A stretch of DNA of 64,000 bases from Ceratodon purpureus (Eukaryota; Streptophyta; Bryopsida; Pseudoditrichales; Ditrichaceae), in the NCBI GenBank assembly GCA_014871385.1, contig CM026427.1, positions 8,686,344 through 8,750,343 on the forward strand. Reading direction: 5' to 3'. Numbering within the stretch: the stretch's first letter is position 1; the number at the start of each line of letters is the position of its first letter. Under the pieces are notes generated by a model, which made no database searches, was not told the origin of the DNA, and was given only the letters and a program-made list of their open reading frames with translations. This document shows, one piece after another, positions 35,197-46,444 of this stretch. The position numbers and the translations under genes are program-made.

Positions 35197-38100
35197 ATGG
35201 CCCGCACAAGCTCCGAATCGGAATGGGAGGAGTCGGAAGCTGTTGACGTTGACATCGAGGAAGACGAAGGAGAACCCAATGAATACGAGCAGTACAGGGA
35301 GGCCCTTATGGCGCAGAACAGGGCTTACTTAGAACCAGCGGAACGAACTGCGAAAGAGTTGTGAGTTTATTGTCCTATTTTAAACCCTATTCTACAGTCA
35401 TCTATTTCTCTCAGCGCGTGACACGTGTCAACTTTGACGACCCTGATTATCTCTCCTAGGGTTTCTTCTTTATGTGTCTGTAATAGGAACGTATGGACTA
35501 CCTCAAACGCATTTGTTATTTCTTCTGGTTTACAGACTCGTACACATACCTTGTGTTTTGTAACTTAATTTGCGCAGAAGCGAATCAATTCGACCCGCGA
35601 AAACAAATGCAAGGAAGAGAGGTTCAGTAAAATCTGGCTTACCGGTGCGTAGGAGTGAAAGAAGGTCCGTTGTCGGGGATGTGGGTGGAGCGTCACGTGA
35701 TGACAACAGAGCTTCTGGAAACGCAGGCAGAAGATCCCCCGTACTCCACGCCGGAGAGGAAGCATTGGCAGAAGGAGGTAAGTGTTCATTGGTTTATACC
35801 TCAATGTCTTCATCTTTTGGCGTTTGACTTAAAAAACAGCGTCGTTGAGGGTTTGTTCCACCATCAATTGTCCACACATTAGGCGCCCGGAGAGGTATGT
35901 AACAAACATGTATGGGATGCCGTTTATTCTGTTGTGTATTCCAGGATGAGTCGATTAATTTTCGTTGGACTTGAATAAGCTTACTTCGGTTCTAGGGTTT
36001 TGCAGTGAAAGGGTTGTATATTATTGACTTGTGCCGTCCACACATGTTTTGCAGATTCTGACAAAAATGATCCTGTATTGGACAAATCGAGACGAACATG
36101 TGGGAACCCTCGCACGGAAGTTGTTGATCGGAATCGAGGCAAAAAACTGCGTTCTACTGAGAACGATGAGATCCCTTCAGGAAATTGTAGAGACATCAGA
36201 GGGAAGACGTGTGGCGATTCACACACAATTGCAGAATCAAGGCGATTCCAAGGAGCTCACATGTATCAGGGGTCTTCTTCCCTTCAAGCGCCGGCCCCTG
36301 CAGCTTGGACTTATGTAGCGCTTCCCACTGGTCAGAGCAGTCCCGACTTGTTTAGTATGCTTAGTGGAATGCCGCAGGTTCCATATTCCAATACTTGGCG
36401 AGGTTTATCCGGTCATCCTGTTCCGCATTTGAGTTCTACACTTCCCGTCACAGATAAATACGGTTCTCAAGAGATGGCCACAGAGAATGTGAACATCAAT
36501 GAGTCATCAAGGTCTTCCTCGATAAAGGTAGAGTCGGAGAAAAGAAAATTTCGAAGAGCCAACAAGAGAGAAGCCGAAGAAGAGGCTAGCAGAAGAGAGA
36601 GATTGGGTCTGAAACCGTACGTTGTTCAGGTGCGTCCCTCTGGTATCATTGACAGTGGCTGTAAAGGGCATTTGAAATGGCAGGAATATATACGGGATCT
36701 AACACCTAGGATGTTGGATATGAGCGTTATGAAGTACGAGGACCAGAACGAGAGTTCTAGAGATAAGCTGTGGGATGCATTCTATAATAAATTTGAATTC
36801 CTAGAACATGATGTCTCTCAAGCATCATTTGATAAGATGATCAAAACCTGGATTCGGAGGGATCGTGAGAGAGTGAGGAGATTGCACGGTGATAAGTCTG
36901 AGGCACCCACAAATTATTCGTCACCATCATGGGATGCATTGAGGAAGTATTGGGATTCTCCGGAATACAAAGCGAAATCGGAGAAGATGTCAGAGACTCG
37001 ACGGAGAGTGGTGTATCATCCTAGAGTCGGGAGGGATGGGTATGCAGGGAAGGAGGCTAAACTAGTAAGAGTCTAACAGGAAAAGACTCTTGTTCACCAA
37101 TATGCATTGTTTTTTATTTCACCTTGCTATTATCTATGAGTGATTGCTGAGTGTCTTAATGTTTAGTGGTATGGTCACTAGTTCTTTATCTGATAAGAGT
37201 GTAACTTGACATATATGAGGTGAACACTGTACGCAGAAGGTGGACCGTGAAGCTACTCCTGATCTAACGGACAGATTTGACGAGATCAAAACAACGCTGG
37301 ACCAGCCAGTCACTGAGGTAAGCAATATCACATAACATTGAATGAAAAATCCCGAGTAACAGGTAGTGGTCACCTGTGTGGTGATAGCAATTACGTAATT
37401 CTTTGTTTTTATGAACTGCTTGATTGTCAATGATACCTCACATGATCTGTAATGCTAATCCTAAACCACGTGCACTATTGCAACACGAATTGTTACATTT
37501 GAATAGTCTCGTCGTTTACTTGAAGTAAGAGTCTGTAATTCTAATGTCACCGTATTGTTGTGGATATGTTTATGACAACTCAACACTGACTTTCCAAAAG
37601 CAGGAACAAGAGAAGAGAAAACTACAGAGGCTATCGGCGGTGGAGCGTAACCAAATGGAAACAAATAAAAGGCTTGAGGAAGTTATGCGAAGTAATCATA
37701 ATGTTATGCAAAGCAATCAGAATTTACAGAGAATGTTACAGTCTGTGCTGACTAGCTTATCACGGCCGGGTGTTGGAGAGGAATTGAATGTGCAGAGAAA
37801 AGCAAGGCTGCCATCGGCAAAGTCGTCTGAAGAAATCGGAGATCCTGCTTTACCCGTCGAAGGAGAACCTTCAAAATTAAACATGAGCGAGGAATGGTGG
37901 GATAGGGTATGCCGAACTTCTGGAGACGAGGAGAACGAAAGCAAGGAGAAAGTGGGAGCAGAAGAAATTTCATCTACCAGATCGTGTCAGGTAGGTGTAA
38001 ACCAAACACACTTTACTTGTTGTGCCTCGACTGTATGTAGATGGCATTGGACTAATCTACATTTCGTTTTAGGGATATTATGGAACTGACAACAAGTACT

Positions 38101-39544
38101 TTGTCACTTCTGAATTTCATATTGGAATACCGCTATTAGAATCGAGTTTTTTTTTTAAAAAATCGTGACAGTCTTGACTTTTTTTATTTGAATTCAATGT
38201 CCAGGTTCATCCCTGATGGAGATCTTATTATCCTCGATTTAGAATATACATTTTAATGTTAGAGTGATACATGCATGATTGCACAAATTTGTTGAAGGTT
38301 GATTCTAAGTAGAAAACAACAAAGGATTTATAATTTAAACTTTTTTATTTTTTATATATTTTTAGTTTGTAGATATTGACATAGGAGAACCATTGTGCAA
38401 GCGGAAGTCATTGTTGACTAAGACTAATAGTGGATTGTTCGTTTCGCAGAAACACGTCCAAGAAAAAAACCAATCAGATGTGAAGTCCAAAAGCGTAGCT
38501 GCAGCCATTCAGGTATCACGGAATGTAGTCCAGCAGAAACAAGTGTTAGGCGTTTTCTATTGCCTTTTTTTGTATTGGAAGTGGCTTTGGTAGGTGTTTT
38601 ACAAGTTGTTCTGTGTCAATTTTTTCTAATATCCATACAAGTTTCAGATTATGGCTTGTTTGATTCCAGGGCTCGATCTCGTACATGACCATAGGTCGTG
38701 ACGTAGCGGTTACTAGTTATATCAAATCAGTCCGTATTGACATTTGCAGTCATGTGTGCAGACACGAAATGTTGACGTGAAAGACACAGACAGTCAGAAG
38801 GTTTCGGAGGTTAGTATACGGAAAACTCTATAATTGTTTCATAGCATATCATATATCTCCGCATGTGATAAAATAACCCTTGATTTTTCCCTCACACTGT
38901 TGAAGTCACTGGTTACTTCTATAATCTGTATATTTTTACTGGCAATTGTAATGTCATCTCTTGCACGTCCTTAAATAGACATCCTAATCCTGTAAATGTA
39001 AGCAGACGTTGTAGCTATTGTGTTCTGATAGGCCACTTCGACATATATGTTATTAACATGTTTATTCCTTGGGCTGTACGGTCGGGTTGGTAACAGGAGG
39101 GGCAGGCTACAGGTCGGAAACATAGGAAAGAGAATAAGAGGGAGGTGAGTCTGTTGTCGAAATATTCAGAGAATATTTCGGTTTATGCAGTATTTACGGC
39201 TTTGTTTATGACATACAACCGTGATTAGTCAATTGAGGTGTGTACGACTTACTAAACATTACATTACGGGATAGGTGCAGATACAACTTGGGGACAAAGT
39301 ATGGTTGGCAGACACATTGGACCCAACAGTCCGAGTTGCGAGTGGCACGGTAACGAGCCTAGGAGGACAAGGGACGTTTCACGGTCGGCCAATTCCTCCA
39401 CAATACGTTAGGGTGAACGTCGAAGATGTTCTAGTGAATTTACCTCTTATGGTTCCAGTGGAGGACGACGATCAAGCTGCTTTAAATGATGCGATTGGAA
39501 CAAGTGCTCTCTGGTTCAAAGGACTCACTTTCCAACGGGAGTAG
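35197..39544 (+). CDS. CACTA TNPA-like protein (Transposase_24-like)
   Basis: Nine exons (about 35197-35360, 35578-35777, 36055-37064, 37237-37317, 37604-37990, 38366-38512, 38750-38809, 39097-39144, 39275-39544) splice in frame to 788 residues. I start at 35197 (MARTSSESEWEESE). The centre matches the plant Transposase_24/Ptta-En/Spm type: a conserved helical block with WQEYIRDLTPRMLDM, KLWDAFYNKFEF and MIKTWIRRDRERVRRLHG, then WDALRKYWDSPEYKAKSEKM and RVGRDGYAGKEAKL. A coiled-coil stretch follows (EQEKRKLQRLSAVERNQMET). The last exon resembles DUF8039 (LGDKVWLADTLDPTVRVASG, RPIPPQYVRVNVEDVLVNLP). Such proteins bind subterminal repeats and assist TNPD. A 12-nt optional exon at 35,883-35,894 fits the same phase. 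Some small exons are less certain than the large ones. Confidence 0.85.
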
Positions 39545-40422
39545 ATGGCGGGGGAGGCTGGTCAGTATCCGACCTCCGTCAACACTTTTGGCATCAGGAC
39601 TTGTCATCTTAAGACGTTATGGAGCTCGTTTGATCGGAAGATCTGGCTAGACAAGGAACTAATGATATAGGTGATGAAACTGGGCTTCTAGGCGATGTAA
39701 TCTTGCAAGCCTTAAGGTGGTCAGGCCAGGTATTCACAAGATGATTCAGAAGGTTTGCAGAAGGCACTTTAGGTTAATTGTGCTTTGGAAATAGATTGAC
39801 CTAGGAGGTCGCTTATGTAATGTGAAAAATATTCAATATATGCGACAACCCTGCAGGATCTGTCGGTATTCATCAAAATCCTAAAATGGACTAGGAACCT
39901 TCCACTTGTCGAATTAGGAGTAGTTTTTGGTAATTACCGGTCATTTAATAACAATTACTTAAAACCCGAGAAAGCGACACTTGTCGACGTTACATAGGAA
40001 CGCGAATCGAAGAAAACGGTCATTGAAACCAGAAGACTCACAGCACAAGCACCACGCGGCAATACATTAAGTGTCCGCAGCAGACTTTTCGCTACGGCAC
40101 TGCAGATACATCCGGAAGATAAACATAGATTCGACGCAGAACTCAAACATTCACAAATATCTTGCGGGTTGAACATAGTGACGATGTATGTGACGAAGTT
40201 TTAGAATAGTCAGAACTGAACATCGCGAATTGTTGATTAGGGGAAGATTCGGAGACTGACTGATCGCCCGAGAAACTAGTTTACTGCTCCTGGTAAATAC
40301 AGACCTAAACGACAGAGGCAAAGAGCGACAAGTCCCTTGTGACATGAATCCTCTTGTGTCACTTATTTGCATTTCTGTCCACAGTGACTTCGAACAGCGT
40401 CACTTAATCCGTCATTTAATCA
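39545..40422. other. CACTA right subterminal region
   Basis: No gene. The last 260 bases contain several GTGAC/GTCAC words: ATGTGACGAA near 40190, TTGTGACATG near 40335, TTGTGTCACTT near 40352, ACAGTGACTT at 40381 and GCGTCACTT near 40398. These mirror words near the left end and are candidates for transposase binding. Confidence 0.5.
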
Positions 40423-40438
40423 ACGATTCCTACTAGTG
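40423..40438 (-). repeat. CACTA right terminal inverted repeat
   Basis: ACGATTCCTACTAGTG, reverse complement of the left end; followed by TAA, matching the TAA before 17330. Confidence 0.95.
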
Positions 40439-40485
40439 TAAGGATAGCATGAATTTGAGATTTATAAGATTGACTTTGAACCAAT

Positions 40486-41222
40486 GGGGGAAGCATGGTA
40501 AAGTGGACCACAAAGTGACACATGTCATCACTAAGAAGTGATTATGAAGTGTACTGTTTTTCAAAGCTCAAAGCTAATTTTGAGCCTTTTGGTGTAGTTT
40601 ATGAGTGTTTTAGTCACTTTTAAAGGTGTTGTATGTTATCTCACGTGCATCTACATTAAAAGAACATCTTTAATTGAAACTTAATTTGACCACTAATTCT
40701 AAATCATGAAAATGAACTTTTCCAAAGTCTTAATTTCTTCATTTGGTGCCATCTATTGTCTTTAGAGGATGTTTTTCCAATTTGAAAAACAATGTTTGGT
40801 TAAAAAAATGCCACATAAAGTAGTGCAGAAGTAATTCTCTTAAAAAACATCCTTGCAGTGCTTTTGGAACCTTAAACCGAGTAACAAGCATATGAAATGA
40901 CCATTTTAGAATACCTCAAAACTTATGGAGGGCACCATGCCATCAAAAGTGATTTTTTAGATAGTTTTGATTCTTTTCTAGTCACATATTCAAATGACTG
41001 CATTTACTTTGCTTGGATTTAAAGCCTTCACACGATAACTTTAAAGTGTCGACTTTGCACAAAACTTTTGTAAGCTGTAGAAAAACAAGTTGAGAATCTA
41101 TATTAATACCAAAAAAAATTGAACTCAATTACATCTTTCCATCACTTTGTGCAATTTTGCAAAATGACTGAAATTGACATTTAGATAAACACTTTTTTGG
41201 TCCACTTTATGTGCTTCCCCCC
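40486..41222. mobile_element. 737-bp non-coding inverted-repeat element (MITE-like)
   Basis: The left end starts GGGGGAAGCATGGTAAAGTG and the right end, read in reverse complement, starts GGGGGGAAGCACATAAAGTG. Similarity continues through GGACCA and AAAGTG, giving imperfect terminal inverted repeats of about 32 bases. AAT flanks both ends (40,483-40,485 and 41,223-41,225), a possible 3-bp target-site duplication. There is no open frame of note inside. The class is uncertain: 3-bp duplication and G-rich ends would suit a PIF/Harbinger-like or CACTA-like derivative. It lies only 47 bases right of the big CACTA element. Confidence 0.7.
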
Positions 41223-41764
41223 AATGTTAAGTTGAGTATATGTAAGATAGATTTTGATAATATGGCTCCTTATTAGACATCTTTTTTATTTTTCATGTAT
41301 AATGCTTCTTCTTTGTTTTTAAAAGCCTCCAATTATTTCTCTAAAATACTTGTCTAATTAATTATTGTCATATAGATTTCAGAACCTTGTTCTCCAAAAA
41401 ATTCCTAAACGGCCAAGGGTGTTTTTGCTCAAAACTGCCTCCAAATAGTTCCTTTTGAAAGCATGCCCGATAGTGTAAAATTGGAACCAATTTTGGTATT
41501 TCCAACCATAAGATCTTGTATCTAACTTCTATGTCTGTATACCTACCAAATCTCACACTCTCATTCCTTACCATGTGAGAGATCATAACATTCAAAGTTG
41601 AAAAAAAGTTTTTTTTATCTTGCAAAAAGGGGACAACAGTATTTTGGGGTCCAAAAAAACCATTTTTTTTAGTAGATTTGGAATGTGCCTCTTTGGATTC
41701 TTGTTCCTAGATGAGTTAGGTACATGTCCACAAAATCTTATGCCCATGCAAGGTGTTGAACCTT

Positions 41765-41820
41765 GAGAAAATCATCAATTTCCATTATTATAGAGAAAAT
41801 CATCAATTTCCATTATTATA
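41765..41820 (+). repeat. 28-bp tandem duplication, two copies
   Basis: Two exact copies of a 28-base unit, 41,765-41,792 and 41,793-41,820, each beginning GAGAAAATCATCAATTTCCA. A recent slippage or duplication event with no evident function. Confidence 0.9.
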
Positions 41821-42230
41821 GTGTGTGATTGAATCTATTATAGTAGGAACATGTATGTTATGCGTCCGTACAGTTTAGAAATCCAATTGTTATTCTAGTA
41901 AAAAAAGTAAAAATATATTTTTTGTTGATTCTATAGCATCCTAAGGCCTACTTTACACTACATCGGAGAAGTGCATTATTTGGTCAAGCAATTTTTGCCC
42001 ATTGAGGCATGGTTATTTAAAGCCAATAGTAGAATGTTGAACAAGATGGAAAACATATTTAAAAATATTTCAAGAATATTTATTGGTCATATGACTCATA
42101 TATAAACTCAAGTAGGTTTAGTGAAAAAAAATAGTCTACGAGAAAACTTAGTTCAAACAAGAACTTCAACAGTCCAATAAATGATTGAGAAATGCATGAA
42201 AAAGGGCCGCTTTAAAAAAACCTTAGTTAA

Positions 42231-42456
42231 CCCCTAAACGTTTGAGCGTGCCGTGGCGACCAGCAAAATACGGAGTATTTTGGTTATATTTGGAAAGGAT
42301 ATATACCTTTAATGGGTTTGGATGCAAAAATGAAGTTGAAATTTACATCAATGTGGTTCTAGTGAGCTAACAAAATCCCAATTTAGAGTACTTGTATTGG
42401 TAGCAAATCTGAATCATACAACAGCGTATATACCATCCCCATGGGACGTTTAAGGG
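42231..42456. mobile_element. 226-bp TTAA-flanked MITE-like element
   Basis: The unit starts CCCCTAAACG and its right end, read in reverse complement, starts CCCTTAAACG. TTAA stands on both sides (42,227-42,230 and 42,457-42,460). The same end sequence and TTAA flanks occur in the larger unit at 53,560-54,312. TTAA target-site duplication with CCC-starting ends is the signature of piggyBac-type transposons. No coding sequence is present, so it would be a non-autonomous relative. Assignment is inference from end structure only. Confidence 0.6.
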
Positions 42457-43201
42457 TTAAGTAGCCCACAACAAGCAGTTACGCCACTAGAGCCTCCTAT
42501 CTTAGGCTAAAGATTTAAAACAAAATAACAAAAGCATAACCTATTGGTAAATGGATGAGTTTTTAATAGAGATGGATGAATTTTTAATAGAAATTTTTAA
42601 CATAGAAATAGATAACTTACTGTTTTCTTTTTTCTTTTTTCTTTTTTTGGGGACACACGTACAAAGCGCTTTTTTTGGCCCGTGGCATTGCATTAGGTGG
42701 TGAGGCGCATGCAACATCATAGACAACATACTTTTCCTATAGTACTATTTGAAAACTGAGCGTCCCAACAACGTCTCTTCCAAGGGATCAAACAAATGAT
42801 GTTCCAGGAAAAGCATTTGCACAAGAGAGAAGGACCCTGGGAAGTCACCGAGGTAAGTTACAGTGGCTCAATCAATCAGTACACAACTCTCTACTGTACT
42901 AACTCACCACGCTAATCAGACATGATGCCAATCTCATCTGAACAATAATTCCTCCAAACATCCTCCAAAACTTCGCCTTGGTAAGTTGAGGTAACTGATC
43001 AGGCTCATCACTCATTGCCATCACCCACCTGACCACTACAAATGCACTCCCAGGCTCACACAATTCTCAGGAATTTGTACCAATTGCTAAGTTTACTTGT
43101 GTGAGCTTCCTTGGCATCACAGCAGAGCTCTTGAGAGTTGAGAGTTGCATTTTGCACATCTTGAGTAGCAAGGAAGGTTGTTCCTTTGAAGCTTGGTAAC
43201 C

Positions 43202-45294
43202 ATGGTGAAGGTGGTGAAAGTTTACGAGTGTGGAGGCACTGAGGTGGGTTTGTGTTTTCTGTAGGGTTTTGGTTGTGTGGTGTTTGGGGGTTTGAGTGTT
43301 GGCTGGAGTTTTTGATCTTTGGAAGATGAGGGGTTGGAAAAGGTGTGATTTTTATGTCTTGGAGTAGGATTGGCTTGGAAGGGTAGGATGGAGTGGAGTT
43401 GATGAATAGGGGTTTAATTGGTTTTTGAGTCATTGAGTTTTGATGGTGGTTTAAATCCAGATGAGTGATTTTGTAATTTGGGAGAGATGGATCGACATAG
43501 CTGATGGAATTTTTGTCTTGATTGGAATGATAGAAACTGAAATCGGAGGATGTGGAAGTTGGGAAGCCTGGCCCTAACCAAGCCAAGGTGAAGCACACCG
43601 CAATTGGGCTGAACTTGATCGACACCCTTTTTAGGCGAGGATTGTACAAGACGGACCTTCCCTTTACTCCTGGTATTTAATTGATTCTGCTCTAGTGTTT
43701 CATCTTCAATGGATTGATGTTTGGTCACATCGGATTACGTTGATTTTTCTTTTTTCTGTGGTTTGCAGTTAGAAATTTCAATAGTAATGGCGGTGTAAGT
43801 TGAATTTTACGTTCGATGTCTTGTACAGGAATGGAGGGTGCTGGGATCGTGGAAGAAGTCGGGTCTGATGTTACCGTAGTGAAGGTTGGAGACAGGGTGT
43901 GCTATGCGGGTATGGCAGAAACCGTAACATCTTGAACATGAATGTTTTGCATACTTGTGCCCACATGTGAAGTTTCGCCGTGTGTGTAATTTGCAATGGC
44001 AATTCTTAGTGTTATCTGTTCAAGTAGTATCTGCATTTGGAAGTTGAGAGTACACATCCATGTGTTCAGGAGGTGCATTGGGCGCCTACGCTGAAGAGAG
44101 GTTAATAGCAGCCGATGGTCTGGTGAAGATACCTGATGGGGTTGACGACGTAACTGCTGCTGCTATCATTCTCAAAGGCATGACGACACAGATTTTAATC
44201 CACAAGGCTTTTAAGGTGACCTCTTGAACCTGTGTCTCTTTGTCCACTTCAGCATCAGTGAAGTGTATGTCAATGGAGTTTGCAGTTGCAGCTTATTTTG
44301 TGTTTTTGGGTGCCTATATGGTTTCAACCTGTATATCGTTTCTTTAGGATTCAAGTGAAAACAATATGAAACTTTGAAACAGTCCTAGAGGTGTCATTGG
44401 CATTATACTCCGGGGTTAACTTACAACATCATAATGGATGTCACCAGGTTGAAAAGGGGCAAACAATTCTTGTTCATGCAGCAGCCGGTGGAGTGGGTTC
44501 CCTAATGGTGCAGTGGGCCAGCAGCATTGGTGCAACTGTTATTGGGTGTGTGTCCACCGAAGAAAAAGCCAAAAAAGCGAAAGAGGATGGTGCACAGCAC
44601 GTGATTTTGTACTCTGACAAGAATCTTGTGCAGAGAGTTAAGGAGATTACTAATGGAGTCGGTGTTTCGGTAGTCTATGACGCGGTCGGCAAAGATACAT
44701 TTCAGGTTAACCATTTGCTGGAAAACAACTAGCTGCATCTCATCTTCAAATTTTAAATTCTTTTTGATTCGTCACCTTTGAGAGGTTCATGCATAATAAT
44801 TTAGGCATCTTACAAATCTTGTGATAATCCAGCAAACCACAGTGTTTGCCCAATGTTTCTATTGTAGAATCACAATACTAGGCAACGAACTGAGGACTGA
44901 AAATTAGGACATTATTGGCATTCTTGATAACTTTTTACTATCTAAAGAACTGCCTTGTGTTCAATGTCTGCAGGATTCATTGGATTGTTTGGCGTTTCGA
45001 GGAATGCTTGTATTGTATGGACAAGCCTCAGGCCCTCCAGAGCCCGTTCCTGTTTTCGCCCTTGCTGCGAGATCGTTATTCCTCACCAGACCTATACTGA
45101 TGCATTACACACGGACCCGAGAGGAGCTCGAAGAGGTCTCAAATGATGTGTTTGCAAATGTCGCAAATGGAGTTTTGAAAATCCGTGTACATGGCGTCTA
45201 TCCTCTTTCTCAGGCTGCCAAAGCGCACGAGGATCTTGAAGGCCGCAAAACTACAGGATCAACGGTTTTCATACCTGATAGTTTGTACAAGTGA
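43202..45294 (+). CDS. Quinone oxidoreductase, zeta-crystallin type (NADPH-dependent)
   Basis: Six exons (about 43202-43243, 43534-43672, 43829-43909, 44070-44215, 44448-44705, 44974-45294) give 328 residues, the usual family length. The first exon encodes only 14 residues (MVKVVKVYECGGTE). The protein belongs to the medium-chain dehydrogenase/reductase superfamily without the catalytic zinc. It reduces quinones using NADPH in the cytosol. Landmarks are LPFTPGMEGAGIVEEVG (GroES-like domain), TAAAIILKGMTTQ, and the Rossmann motif HAAAGGVGSLMVQWA with the AAGGVG loop, then VGKDTF and VLYGQASGPPEPV. The C terminus AHEDLEGRKTTGSTVF is typical. It lies tail to tail with AUG4. Exon 2 uses an acceptor with a weak pyrimidine tract (TGATAG). 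Confidence 0.92.
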
Positions 45295-46444
45295 TTTGAG
45301 CAGTACTCTAGCATGCCCACATGGTTAAGATTTGCATGTTTCTCATGCTTGTTGAGAGTTTCTCTTCATTGAGAGAATCACAAGCAGCTGCAGTTTGTCA
45401 CGAACCTATGTTCAAGGGACTTGAGGTATTCTCTTGTAGTGGGAAGAGCTTTGCTTTGTACAGCTGTAATAGCAATTTAAGCTCAATATAGAATAAATCT
45501 TCAGTCTCTGTCATGTCTTCAGCATCTTTTTCTACTGTTATTGCAATTGTTGGAATTTTTTGGAATCTGATTATTGTGCATATGCCAATTACCGTGCACC
45601 ATAGATAGGGGTTGAGATAGCAATTTGTGAGACAAAATATGATTTGACACCGTATTAGTTAGAATCAATATTTACCGATAGGAAAGCAGTATCAGCACTG
45701 AATTAATTAGAAATTGTGGGCAGCGAATTTGTCATGATGATGGGACGTACTTGTTCATCCATTCTGTTTTGCATTAGATAAACGGTAAACCACTTTGTTG
45801 AGTCGATTCTTCAAACTAGAAAAGTAAGCAGAATATTGGACATGGAAAATCGTTTACACAAAAATTGCAGTATACTTCGCTTCCACCTGTCAGAACACTT
45901 GATTGGATCTACTTCTGCTGAAAATCTTGACATGCTCATTTATGACTTCTTGGTTTTATCGCATTTAAATATTAGGGGAACATTACTTTGTATGGAATAA
46001 TATCTTCACCCATTATCAACAAATTTGATTGTGTAACGCTTTGTGCATACATACAATGGACAAGGCTGTTCAATCCAACAATTGAGTTGCTTTGACTTAA
46101 CTGATTGAGTCGTGATGGATAAGCAGATTGTCCAGATTGCAGGAGTGAATTCAGCTTCATTCTTGAATCATTGTTTGAACCTCGATCCAACTTTCAAATA
46201 AGGTCTGTAGAAGGTCAATGGGCCTGAAGCATACTGAATACTGTATTCACTGTTCACATGCTGGAAGGAACAGAGAAATATTGTATATCTGTTGGATTGA
46301 ACTTACAAGTGGTAAAACGATGAAATTCTTTGTCCTTGTAAATCTTTGGGCTTGTTCAAAGATAGCTATACATGCATGCACTATTTAAAATAGAACCACC
46401 GTTCACCGTTCAACCGAGCTGAATATCTTTGAAGATCAGGATGC
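45295..46444. other. Convergent spacer between quinone oxidoreductase and AUG4
   Basis: 3' flanks of both genes. It includes the block at 45,875-45,940 that is related to the decayed sequence at 2.1 kb. No gene seen. Confidence 0.5.

Larger units (their letters stand above)
17330..40438. mobile_element. Complete CACTA (En/Spm-type) DNA transposon with captured host sequence
   Basis: The left end begins CACTAGTAGGAATCGT at 17330 and the right end finishes ACGATTCCTACTAGTG at 40438, a perfect 16-bp terminal inverted repeat. The flanks are TAA at 17327-17329 and TAA at 40439-40441, a 3-bp target-site duplication, as expected for CACTA elements. Inside are a TNPD transposase gene (minus strand, 27,559-32,931), a TNPA-like gene (plus strand, 35,197-39,544), three further ORF genes and pieces of two host genes. 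Both transposase genes have open, consistently spliced exons, so the element may be autonomous or recently so. The element is about 23.1 kb, long for the superfamily, which fits cargo acquisition. It does not visibly interrupt a gene. Confidence 0.95.
41226..43201. other. AT-rich intergenic DNA
   Basis: No gene recognised. It contains a 28-bp tandem duplication at 41,765-41,820 and the TTAA-flanked element at 42,231-42,456. The last few hundred bases are the likely promoter and leader of the quinone oxidoreductase gene. Confidence 0.5.

Noticed and set aside
36024-36054. ATG at 36024 as an independent start of the 350-codon frame
   Set aside because: A TTTTGCAG acceptor at 36,054 joins this frame to upstream exons in phase, so the ATG lies in an intron.
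43056-43649. 197-codon minus-strand open frame
   Set aside because: It overlaps exons 1-2 and intron 1 of the quinone oxidoreductase on the other strand. Its product is low-complexity (Pro/Ser/Asn-rich) with no family resemblance, so it is a shadow frame.
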